Made by a program: the position numbers and the translations under genes. From Flexilinea sp. (lineage in GTDB: Bacteria; Chloroflexota; Anaerolineae; Anaerolineales; Anaerolineaceae), in NCBI GenBank assembly GCA_026645735.1, contig JAPKMT010000001.1, forward strand, positions 62,001-126,000: a stretch of DNA of 64,000 nucleotides, in the 5' to 3' direction. Positions 36,745 to 44,315 of the stretch are shown here, piece by piece (positions within the stretch are counted from its first letter, which is position 1; each line of letters starts with the position of its first letter). Below the pieces are notes generated by a model. The model did no database searches, was not told the origin of the DNA, and saw only the letters and a list, made by a program, of their open reading frames with translations.

Positions 36745-37008
36745 GCCGGTACAATCCTGCGAGCGTTCGTGATATAGGGCGAATCGGGTATTTCGTGTCA
36801 CAGCAAGTAACCGAATTCCCTTAGATCATTTTGTAATTAAGTATCTGTCCCAAAAGTGGTAATTTTTTGAAAAAAAGAGTAAGCTCCGAGTAAACCGATC
36901 GTTGCTTAGGCCAATCGTTACCGGAGCTTACGATGTTAATTGTCAGGTTACAACTACCCTCCTCGTAATTACAGATTGCAATCCGAATTCACACAGTGGT
37001 GAGAATCC
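36745..37008. other. Intergenic region with an unexplained inverted repeat
   Basis: No gene. 36879-36931 is an imperfect hairpin with perfect outer arms GTAAGCTCCG/CGGAGCTTAC and inner GTAA/TTAC and CGAT/ATCG pairs. Just before it stands ATCTGTCCCAAAAGTGGT. This combination looks like the end of an insertion sequence, but no transposase is present. Confidence 0.4.
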
Positions 37009-37159
37009 TGTCATTGCGAGCCCTGCAAGGGCGAGTCCTGTAGGTCTAAACTCTGTAAAACTTGTCATTAAGAACTACGTAGGGCGTGGCAATCTCCCAG
37101 CACTATTACGTAAAAATTGCCACACGAAAAGAGATTGCTTCTCTATGATCACAATGACA
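37009..37159. mobile_element. MITE-like element with TGTCATTGCGAG ends
   Basis: Left end TGTCATTGCGAG (37009-37020), right end CACAATGACA (37150-37159), and an internal inverted pair GGCAATCTC (37088-37096) and GAGATTGC (37131-37138). About 151 bases, with no coding capacity. It resembles a non-autonomous repeat (TCATTGCGAG...CAATGACA) that occurs in many unrelated bacterial genomes. Confidence 0.65.
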
Positions 37160-37211
37160 GATGAATCCACGAATTATTCATCCTATCCATCTTTGGAATA
37201 AAGCACGAAAA

Positions 37212-37272
37212 CACCACAACAACATTTTTTCTCTCTCGATTCGAAAAGCCAATCCATATTTCGAATGACTGT
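37212..37272. repeat. TTCGAA-type repeat, right half
   Basis: ACACCACAACAACATTTTTTCTCTCTCGATTCGAAAAG followed by CATATTTCGAATGACTG: the right half of the long form without a left arm. It lies between the MITE-like element and arfB. Confidence 0.65.
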
Positions 37273-37325
37273 TTTCGAACCGTGTATCCCGCGACGATTT
37301 CGGCGTGAACGATTATACTTGACGC

Positions 37326-37751
37326 ATGATTGAGATTACCCCTGCCGTACGAGTGGATGAAAGCGAACTGCAGTTCGAATATATTCGCGCGTCCGGACCG
37401 GGCGGGCAAAACGTCAACAAAGTCGCGACCGCAGTACAGCTACGTTTTGACGCTCGCAATTCCCTCTCGCTGGAGCCGGATATCAAAGACCGGCTGACCA
37501 TCCTTGCCGGAAATCACATGACGGAGGACGGGGTGCTGATCATCACAGCAAAACGCTTCCGCACGCAGGATCAAAACCGGCTGGATGCCGTGCAGCGCTT
37601 CACCCATCTGGTGGAAGCGGCGCTGAAGAAGCCGAAAATCCGCAAAGCGACACATCCGGGTGTCTCCGCCAAAGCAGCACGGCTGTTTCAGAAGAAACGG
37701 CGTGCCGAAGTTAAAAAGCTGCGCAGTTATCATCCCGAAGATTGGGAATAG
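37326..37751 (+). CDS. arfB: Alternative ribosome-rescue peptidyl-tRNA hydrolase ArfB
   Basis: 141 residues, normal for ArfB (YaeJ). The GGQ catalytic motif is in YIRASGPGGQNVNKVATAV (about residues 20-38), as in class I release factors. The C-terminal basic tail (KKRRAEVKKLRSYHPEDW) enters the empty mRNA channel of stalled ribosomes. It hydrolyses peptidyl-tRNA on ribosomes lacking a stop codon. No Shine-Dalgarno precedes the ATG; TATACT at 37314-37319 would place the transcription start at about the ATG, so the mRNA may be leaderless, though the -35 is weak. Confidence 0.92.
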   Translation: MIEITPAVRVDESELQFEYIRASGPGGQNVNKVATAVQLRFDARNSLSLEPDIKDRLTILAGNHMTEDGVLIITAKRFRTQDQNRLDAVQRFTHLVEAALKKPKIRKATHPGVSAKAARLFQKKRRAEVKKLRSYHPEDWE

Positions 37752-37841
37752 CTACGTTTTCTCAGCACAAATGCCGACAGCCTGGCATTCCGGATGCTAT
37801 TGATTCCACTCGCAAAAAAATACGATTCAGCATTTTTTTAC

Positions 37842-37871
37842 TTGTAAAAAGAAGCGGAAAATCGTTATAAT
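37842..37871 (+). promoter_or_regulatory. Promoter of the sugar ABC operon
   Basis: TTGTAA at 37842-37847, 18 bases, TATAAT at 37866-37871. It leaves a leader of about 170 bases before the first gene; no known riboswitch was recognised in it. Confidence 0.65.
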
Positions 37872-38047
37872 AAATTCTGTGACGAAGCATCTTTGGATTC
37901 TTTTTCGTACACACTCTGATCGGACAGAGAACCTGGAATGAATCCTGTGGCTTGGTTACCAATCGGATTTCTTCCTGTCTCATCAGCGTAACTTTTTTAT
38001 ACATTGGTCCATCAAGAAATAGGCAATGACCAGTCCGGAGGAATTCT

Positions 38048-39568
38048 GTGTCAGATTTTTTCCTCGCAATGCATCATATTTACAAGAGTTTTTCACGGGT
38101 GCCCGTACTGAAGGATGTCTCCATCCAGATCCGCCCGGGGGAAGTCCATGCGCTGGTGGGTGAGAACGGCGCCGGGAAATCGACCTTGATGAAAATTTTG
38201 ATGGGGATTTATACGGCTGACAGCGGTGAAATCCAGGTCCAGGACAAAACGGTTCAGATTCATTCGCCGCAGGAAGCACTGCATCTGGGCATTTCAATGA
38301 TTCATCAGGAGCTGAGCCCTGTCCCGGATATGTCCGTATCTGAGAACTTGTTCATGGGACGGGAGATTCGTCGCAATCATATGGGCGGACTCAGCATTGT
38401 CGATCAGAAGGAACAGATCCGGCAGACACACGCGATTTTCGAATCGATGGGCGTTCAGATGGAACCGAAAGCACTCATGCGCAACCTGAGTGTGGCGCAG
38501 GTCCAACTGGTGGAGATCACCAAAGCCATTTCCCTTTCTTCCCGCATCATCATCATGGATGAACCGACTTCAGCGCTGACGGAGAAGGAAGTTCATACGC
38601 TGTTTGAGCAGATTGAAAAACTACGCCGGACTGGCGTGGGTATCATCTATATTTCCCACAAACTGGATGAAATTTTCAGAATTGCCGACCGCATTTCGGT
38701 TTTACGCGATGGGGAATTAATCGGTACGCATACGGCGGCGGAACTTTCCAAAAATGCGCTGATCCAGATGATGGTCGGGCGCGAAATTACAGCGATATAC
38801 CCGAAAATTGAGACACAACAAGGCGCTGTGGCGCTGGAAGTGTCAAACTTCTCACGCGGGACGCATTTTCGGGATATCTCCTTTCAACTGCATTATGGCG
38901 AAATTTTGGGGATCGGCGGACTGGTTGGTGCAGGCCGCAGCGAGCTGGTGGAATGTATTTTCGGCATCACGCATCCGACTGCCGGCGATTTGAAAATTGA
39001 GGGACAGACGGTCAGGATTCGTCATCCCAAACAGGCAATTGCACAAAAAATCGCCTTGATCACGGAGGATCGCAAACGCACCGGCCTGAATCTAATTGAG
39101 TCAGTCGAAACCAATATCGCTGTCGTCATTCTGGACCGCATTGCCAACCTGGGGATTGTCGATTCAAAGAAATCCGCAGAACTGTCGGACGCCTATATTT
39201 CGAAATTGAACATCCGCACGAATTCGCGCGGTACCAGGATGTACAAACTCAGCGGTGGCAATCAGCAGAAAGTCGTCCTGGCGAAATGGCTGCTCAGTGA
39301 GCCGGATATCATCATTCTGGATGAACCGACGCGCGGAATCGATGTCGGTGCAAAACGCGATATTTATCTCCTGATGGGGGAATTAGCTAAAGCGGGCAAA
39401 GCAGTTCTGATGATTTCCTCAGAGATTCCGGAGCTGATGGGGCTGGCTGACCGCATCATCGTGCTGGCGGACGGACGGTTAACCGGGGAGATCCTGCGCA
39501 AGGATTTTTCTCAGGAACGGATCCTGCAGTATGCGTCCAACATGAACGGTGAGAGCGAAACCGTGTAA
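38048..39568 (+). CDS. Sugar ABC transporter ATPase with two nucleotide-binding domains (RbsA/MglA/XylG type)
   Basis: 506 residues. First domain: Walker A GENGAGKSTLMKI, signature region NLSVAQVQLVEITKAI, Walker B IIIMDEPTSAL. Second domain: degenerate Walker A GLVGAGRSELVE, signature LSGGNQQKVVLAKWL, Walker B IIILDEPTRGIDVG. The tandem arrangement is that of CUT2 sugar importers. The start is GTG at 38048, supported by GGAGGAATTCT directly upstream. First of three genes (ATPase, permease, binding protein). The substrate within the ribose/xylose/galactose group cannot be told from sequence alone. Confidence 0.9.
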   Translation: MSDFFLAMHHIYKSFSRVPVLKDVSIQIRPGEVHALVGENGAGKSTLMKILMGIYTADSGEIQVQDKTVQIHSPQEALHLGISMIHQELSPVPDMSVSENLFMGREIRRNHMGGLSIVDQKEQIRQTHAIFESMGVQMEPKALMRNLSVAQVQLVEITKAISLSSRIIIMDEPTSALTEKEVHTLFEQIEKLRRTGVGIIYISHKLDEIFRIADRISVLRDGELIGTHTAAELSKNALIQMMVGREITAIYPKIETQQGAVALEVSNFSRGTHFRDISFQLHYGEILGIGGLVGAGRSELVECIFGITHPTAGDLKIEGQTVRIRHPKQAIAQKIALITEDRKRTGLNLIESVETNIAVVILDRIANLGIVDSKKSAELSDAYISKLNIRTNSRGTRMYKLSGGNQQKVVLAKWLLSEPDIIILDEPTRGIDVGAKRDIYLLMGELAKAGKAVLMISSEIPELMGLADRIIVLADGRLTGEILRKDFSQERILQYASNMNGESETV

Positions 39569-39588
39569 ATTGAAATGAGCGAGCAAAG

Positions 39589-40584
39589 ATGAACCTGCCA
39601 AACGGGGAGATAAGACGAATGAACGTGAAACAAAGCAAAAAATGGAATACGGACGATCTTCGAGAGCTGGGGATTTTTATCGCCTTCATCATCATTGTAT
39701 GTGTCCTGATGCTCTTCAGTCCTCCCGGTTTTCGCTCGGGACGCAATATGTTGAATATTTTAAAACAGACCTCCATCAACGGCATTTTGGCGACCGGCAT
39801 GATGTATGTGATTATCACCGGCGGGATTGATCTGTCGGTTGGTTCGATCGCAGCCCTTTCCGGCGTGATGGCAGCGCATTTTGCCCATCCGGGGGAGTAT
39901 CCGTTGATCATCCCGATTCTGCTGCCGGTGTTCATCGGGACACTCGTCGGTTTATTTAATGGGATCGGAGTGACCTATGGCAGTATCCCGCCGTTCATTG
40001 TAACGCTGGGTTCGATGACCATTTTCCGCGGCGCCGCGCTGATTACCAGCAAAGGACAGCCGGTTTTCAATGTCTCCAAACCGTTTGAAGCCATTTCCGG
40101 CGCTTTTGTCTTCGACACAATCCCTGTGCTGGTGATTTACTACGTTGTCATCACATTGATCTTTGCCTTTGTCTTGACGCGGACTGTCTTCGGCCGCCAT
40201 GTTTACATGGTGGGCGGGAATGAGACCGCCGCCCGTGTTTCCGGCATTGACACTTTCAAAGTCAAAATCGTTGTATACATGATCTCCGGTTTCCTGGCGG
40301 GCATTGCCGGACTGTTGCTGACATCGCGCACGATTTCCGCCAATCCGACTGCCGCGCAGGGTTATGAGATGGATGCCATCACGGCGGTGATCATTGGCGG
40401 GGTCTCCATGTCGGGCGGATCAGGCAAGTGGTACGGGACGGTCATCGGCGCGCTGCTGATCTCCATCATCGCCAATTCGCTGGATATTTTGAATGTTTCT
40501 TCGCATTATCAGCCGGTGATCAAGGGGATGATCATCATCCTGGCGGTTTTGATGGATATGAAGACAAAAAATCGGGGCAGATAG
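39589..40584 (+). CDS. Sugar ABC transporter permease (RbsC/XylH type)
   Basis: 331 residues with eight to ten membrane segments and the BPD_transp_2 layout: TGMMYVIITGGIDLSVGSIAALSGVMA near the first third, and GGVSMSGGSGKWYGTVIGALL near the end, both hallmarks of CUT2 permeases. ATG 39589 is used here; ATG 39619 with GGGGAG 9 bases upstream is an equally good start and removes ten polar residues. It lies 20 bases after the ATPase gene and imports the sugar brought by the binding protein encoded next. Confidence 0.9.
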   Translation: MNLPNGEIRRMNVKQSKKWNTDDLRELGIFIAFIIIVCVLMLFSPPGFRSGRNMLNILKQTSINGILATGMMYVIITGGIDLSVGSIAALSGVMAAHFAHPGEYPLIIPILLPVFIGTLVGLFNGIGVTYGSIPPFIVTLGSMTIFRGAALITSKGQPVFNVSKPFEAISGAFVFDTIPVLVIYYVVITLIFAFVLTRTVFGRHVYMVGGNETAARVSGIDTFKVKIVVYMISGFLAGIAGLLLTSRTISANPTAAQGYEMDAITAVIIGGVSMSGGSGKWYGTVIGALLISIIANSLDILNVSSHYQPVIKGMIIILAVLMDMKTKNRGR

Positions 40585-40597
40585 ACCCGTTTTTTAT

Positions 40598-40667
40598 CAG
40601 CGATTCGAAATGGAAACTTGCCTTTCGAAGCAAACGGGAAAAATTCTCTCAGTATTTCGAATCGCTG
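40598..40667. repeat. TTCGAA-type repeat with perfect 14-base ends, inside the sugar operon
   Basis: CAGCGATTCGAAAT (40598-40611) and ATTTCGAATCGCTG (40654-40667) are perfect inverted repeats; the element is 70 bases. It lies between the permease and binding-protein genes, where a stem could affect mRNA stability. Confidence 0.85.
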
Positions 40668-40705
40668 TGGTTTTTCAGTTTTTTTGTTTTGAAAAAGGAG
40701 GAAAG

Positions 40706-41629
40706 ATGAAAAAAGCAAGAATGTTGTTGTTAGTAGCCCTCATTCTGATCATGAATGTGGGTGTTGTTTCAGCGGCGGATGAGCCGGTGTACGGCCTGTT
40801 TATGAGCCATATGACGAATGCCTTCACCATGGAAATGTCCACTGCAGTACAGACCAAGGCGGATGAACTGGGTGTCAAACTGACCGTATATGACGGCGGC
40901 AAAGACCCTGCCAAGCAGATCAACCAGATGGAAACCGCCATCTCCCAGGGCATCGCCGCGATCATCGTGGAACCTGCTTCGGTGGATGGAATCATCCCGG
41001 CTGTTAAAGCTGCGCGTGAAGCCGGAATTCCGGTTGTGATCCTGAACCAGAAGATTACGGATCAATCCATCGCCAGCACGTTCGTCGGAGTTTCCAACGT
41101 GGATGGCGGCAAGATGGAGATGAGCGCTGCGGTTGCGGATATCGGCGGTGAAGGAAAAGTTGCCTTATTGCTTGGCCCGATGGGTTCAGATGCACAGATT
41201 GGCCGTTCCGAAGGGTATCAGGCCATCATCGACGAGTCCAAAGGCAAAGTGGAAGTGGTCTATGAGCTGACCGCCAACTGGACGACAGATGAGGCGCTGG
41301 CGGTGGTTGAAACCTGGCTGAGCTCCGGCAAAGAAATCAATGCGATTGTCGCCCAGAATGACGGTATGGCGATGGGTGCGCTGAAGGCGGTTGAAGATGC
41401 GAAGATGGAGGATAAAATCCTGGTCTACGGATTGGACGCCACCGATGAAGCGCTGGCAGCGGTGAAGGACGGACGTCTCAAAGCGACAGTCTCCCAAAGC
41501 ACAACACTCCAGGGTCTGAAAGCCATGGAAGCGGCTGTCGATCTGGTCAATGGCAAGGAAGTCGCTCCGGAGATTCTGGTTGAATTCACACTGATCACCA
41601 AAGACAATGTGGATGAATTCCTGAAGTAA
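40706..41629 (+). CDS. Sugar ABC substrate-binding protein (RbsB-like)
   Basis: 307 residues from ATG 40706, which has AGGAGG 4 bases upstream; an earlier in-frame start would run through the repeat. A signal peptide (1-22, ending VSA) is followed by a type I periplasmic-binding fold of the RbsB kind (KQINQMETAISQGIAAIIVE, VDGIIPAVKAAREAGIPVVI, DEALAAVKDGRLKATVSQ). No lipobox cysteine, so it is either free or held by the signal segment. It presents a pentose or hexose to the permease upstream. A strong terminator follows, so it ends the operon. Confidence 0.9.
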   Translation: MKKARMLLLVALILIMNVGVVSAADEPVYGLFMSHMTNAFTMEMSTAVQTKADELGVKLTVYDGGKDPAKQINQMETAISQGIAAIIVEPASVDGIIPAVKAAREAGIPVVILNQKITDQSIASTFVGVSNVDGGKMEMSAAVADIGGEGKVALLLGPMGSDAQIGRSEGYQAIIDESKGKVEVVYELTANWTTDEALAVVETWLSSGKEINAIVAQNDGMAMGALKAVEDAKMEDKILVYGLDATDEALAAVKDGRLKATVSQSTTLQGLKAMEAAVDLVNGKEVAPEILVEFTLITKDNVDEFLK

Positions 41630-41648
41630 CCAACATTTATTAAGCGAA

Positions 41649-41688
41649 AAGGTTCAGAGAATTGGTTTGTTCTCTGAACCTTTTTTAA
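41649..41688 (+). terminator. Intrinsic terminator of the sugar operon
   Basis: AAGGTTCAGAGA and TCTCTGAACCTT form a 12-base stem with a loop of about 10 bases, followed by T-rich sequence. Confidence 0.92.
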
Positions 41689-41709
41689 TAGCCGTTTCGA
41701 TGTAATGTT

Positions 41710-41772
41710 CAGTAATTCGAAATATGGAGAAGATTCTTTGTTCGAAAAGTCAATTCACATTTCGAATTGTTA
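41710..41772. repeat. TTCGAA-type repeat overlapping the MFS stop codon
   Basis: CAGTAATTCGAAATATG at the left and ACATTTCGAATTGTTA at the right. The last three bases (TTA) are the stop codon of the minus-strand MFS gene, so the repeat end supplies it. Confidence 0.75.
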
Positions 41773-43011
41773 CGATCGTGTCAGGTTATTGGCTTTTTTG
41801 CCGATCAGAAACATGCCGATACTGGTAAAACATAAAATGAGGACAGGAATCGTCCAACTGCTCGTGGCATCAAAGATTGAACCCAGCAGGACCGGACCGA
41901 TGGCGGCGATAATATAACCGACCATCTGTGAAAAACCCGAGAGCCATGCCGTCTCCTGCCGGGTGGTTCCATTCATGCCGATCAGCAGCAGCGCATAACT
42001 GAAGCTGGCTCCGGAGGATGTCCCGATCAGGCAGCAGCCGAGGATCAGCAGCGGGATCCAGTTACTCAGGAAGATGATCAGGATGCCGCTCAGATAGCAG
42101 GCGCTGGAAAGGATGACCACCGGCAGCCCATTGCGAATGCGATGAGTGAAGATGGGTGCGGCAAAGCCGGAGATAACGCTCAGAAACTCTACCAGGAACA
42201 TCAGCAATCCGATGGTTTGGACAACCGAGGATTTCGTGGCCAGAATGGTGGGCAGCCATGCCACGATGCAATAATAGATCAGCGCCTGTGAGCCCATGAA
42301 TCCGGAAATGAGCCAGAATTTTCGCTTGCGAAAGTTTTGTCCCAGTACACGCAGCGGCAGAATGGCCGGTTTTGCCTGAATGGATAGTTTGGAGCGCGAA
42401 ATCAGGATCCACAGGATGATGGCGATTATTGATAGCGTGGACCACAGGGAAAGCGCATTGCGCCAGCCGTTGAGTACCAAAACGAGCGAGACGCTGAGTC
42501 CGGAACCCAGGGCAGCGAATAATTTCATGAATGTCGTATAAATCCCGGTCATCAGGCCGATTTGATCGGGAAATTGCTCGCGGATGATCGCCAGTTGAAT
42601 CACGTTCAGCGTTCCGATCCCTGTGCCCAGCAAAATGGTTCCCAGAAACAATCCGGCGGCATTGGTATAGGAACGGATCCATCCACCGCCTAAAATCAAC
42701 AGCAGGCAGAACAGAACCACCGTGGAGCTTTTATAACGCGGGGCAATGATTCCAGCCAGGGGTGCAGCAAGAGCAAACAGAATTAATGGGATGGTGGTGA
42801 TCATTCCGGCTTGACTGTTGGTCAGCAGGAAGTCAGATTTAATAAATTTGACCAGCGGCCCGACAGAGCCGATCGGAGAACGCATGCAGATGGCTGCGAA
42901 AGCAATTCCAGAGGCCAACAAAATTTTTGATTCTTTTTTCATTCGAATGCCAGTCTTTTTGAAATTTGATCTACTTCCAATGATTCCGGATGGATCATGA
43001 ACCGGAATCAT
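41770..43011 (-). CDS. MFS transporter, CynX/NimT-like
   Basis: 413 residues with twelve predicted membrane segments. The first cytoplasmic/early part CMRSPIGSVGPLVKFIKSDF and the LTNSQAGMITTIPLILFALAAPLAG region are typical of the cyanate/2-nitroimidazole (CynX/NimT) branch of the major facilitator superfamily. The true start may be the ATG at 42942 (MKKESKIL), just before the first membrane helix, which gives 390 residues; the longer start is preceded by AAGGG but its extra 23 residues are polar. The substrate is unknown. Alone on the minus strand. Confidence 0.78.
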   Translation of the reverse strand: MIPVHDPSGIIGSRSNFKKTGIRMKKESKILLASGIAFAAICMRSPIGSVGPLVKFIKSDFLLTNSQAGMITTIPLILFALAAPLAGIIAPRYKSSTVVLFCLLLILGGGWIRSYTNAAGLFLGTILLGTGIGTLNVIQLAIIREQFPDQIGLMTGIYTTFMKLFAALGSGLSVSLVLVLNGWRNALSLWSTLSIIAIILWILISRSKLSIQAKPAILPLRVLGQNFRKRKFWLISGFMGSQALIYYCIVAWLPTILATKSSVVQTIGLLMFLVEFLSVISGFAAPIFTHRIRNGLPVVILSSACYLSGILIIFLSNWIPLLILGCCLIGTSSGASFSYALLLIGMNGTTRQETAWLSGFSQMVGYIIAAIGPVLLGSIFDATSSWTIPVLILCFTSIGMFLIGKKANNLTRS

Positions 43012-43032
43012 TGCCCTTATCCGCCTGTCAAA

Positions 43033-43071
43033 TTAGTAATTCGAAAGGTAAGCCCATAGTTCGAATTGCTG
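43033..43071. repeat. TTCGAA-type repeat, minimal form
   Basis: TTAGTAATTCGAA and TTCGAATTGCTG flank only about 14 bases; one of the shortest copies. Confidence 0.65.
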
Positions 43072-43232
43072 TCTGTTTAATGCTTGATGGACAGGCAGTG
43101 GCAGGAATCCCGGTCAAGTCTAATGATACCAAATGCTGGATCAAAGCGGTATTCGTGCCAGGCCAGCCATTCGAAAAAATCTCCCCCAGGATATCCAGAT
43201 CTGTCATTAGTTGCAGAGAGTGGATGACTCTC

Positions 43233-44315
43233 TTAATTCCCTTTTAGGGTGCAAATCAGCCGATTCTTTCCGTTTTCATACTGATATTGAATATCGCTGC
43301 AGCGGCTGCGGATCAATTTGATGCCCAGATCATCCGTCTGTATTCCACTGTCCAGTGGATCATGCGGAGCTCCGGCTGCTTCACAGGTGAACAACAGTTC
43401 GGAGGTTTGTTCGGAAAAGGAAAGACTGAGCCGGATATCCGAAAAATCTTTCTGCAGCAGGAGGATCTCTTCCATCAGCAGCAACAGGTTGTTGGTGACC
43501 TTTTTCGGGATAAGATGTTTTTCGCAAAATGCTTCCACTTTTCCATTCATGGCGTATAAATCATATACCGGGCTGTTAATCGTCCAGGTAAAGCTGCGAA
43601 TTTTATGGATGAATGCTCTGGTTTTTTCTTTTTGCGGAGCTTCGAAGATCTGCTGTGGTGTTCCTTCTTCGTAGATTCCTCCTTCATCCATGTAAAAGAT
43701 GCGGGTGGAAACATTGCGGGCGAATTCCATTTCATGAGTCACGATGAGCATGGTCATGCCCTCTTTTGCCAGGCGCCGGATGACTGCCAGCACTTCACTG
43801 ACCATGGTTGGGTCCAGCGCCGATGTGGGTTCATCGAACAGGATCAAATCCGGCTCCATGGCCAGACAGCGCGCGATGGCAACGCGTTGTTTCTGCCCTC
43901 CGGAGAGTTCATCCGGAAAGTTATTCGCCTTTTCCGCCACACCGACCAGTTTCAGCAGTTCCTCCGCTTTGCGTTCGGCTTCAGCTTTGCTTTTCTTCAG
44001 CAGTTTGCGCGGCCCGATCGTGACATTGTCAAGCACCGAAAGATGGGCATACAGATTGAATCCCTGGAAAACCATGCCGATTTTTTTGCGGGCGTTGGCG
44101 ATGTTGGTCTCCGGCGCGAGGAGCGATGTCTCGTTCAGGATGATTCTGCCGCCATCCGGTTTTTCAAGCAGATTCAGACAACGCAGAAATGTGCTTTTCC
44201 CGGTACCGGATGGTCCGATGATCGAAATGACTTCTCCATCCGCAATTTCGACGCTGATATCTTTAAGAACCGTCAGACTGCCATAACGCTTTGATAAATG
44301 CTCTGTTCTAATCAT
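43233..44315 (-). CDS. Amino-acid ABC ATPase (GlnQ-like) fused to degenerate RsbW-like ATPase domain
   Basis: 360 residues, about 115 longer than GlnQ proteins. Residues 1-240: Walker [10 protein letters not shown], signature [15 protein letters not shown], Walker [14 protein letters not shown] and [21 protein letters not shown], the polar amino-acid ATPase pattern. Residues about 255-358 resemble a GHKL/RsbW-like fold ([20 protein letters not shown] at its start, [20 protein letters not shown] near its end), but the N-box asparagine and G1 aspartate are missing, so it probably does not hydrolyse ATP. It may be a regulatory or dimerisation module. The gene overlaps the transporter gene upstream by 8 bases. 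Confidence 0.82.
   Translation of the reverse strand: MIRTEHLSKRYGSLTVLKDISVEIADGEVISIIGPSGTGKSTFLRCLNLLEKPDGGRIILNETSLLAPETNIANARKKIGMVFQGFNLYAHLSVLDNVTIGPRKLLKKSKAEAERKAEELLKLVGVAEKANNFPDELSGGQKQRVAIARCLAMEPDLILFDEPTSALDPTMVSEVLAVIRRLAKEGMTMLIVTHEMEFARNVSTRIFYMDEGGIYEEGTPQQIFEAPQKEKTRAFIHKIRSFTWTINSPVYDLYAMNGKVEAFCEKHLIPKKVTNNLLLLMEEILLLQKDFSDIRLSLSFSEQTSELLFTCEAAGAPHDPLDSGIQTDDLGIKLIRSRCSDIQYQYENGKNRLICTLKGN

Noticed and set aside
36870..36931. Integron attC site
   Set aside because: The outer arms do not carry the RYYYAAC/GTTRRRY core pair.
42062..42682. A 206-codon open frame on the - strand
   Set aside because: It is another frame of the MFS gene, which has the clear membrane pattern.
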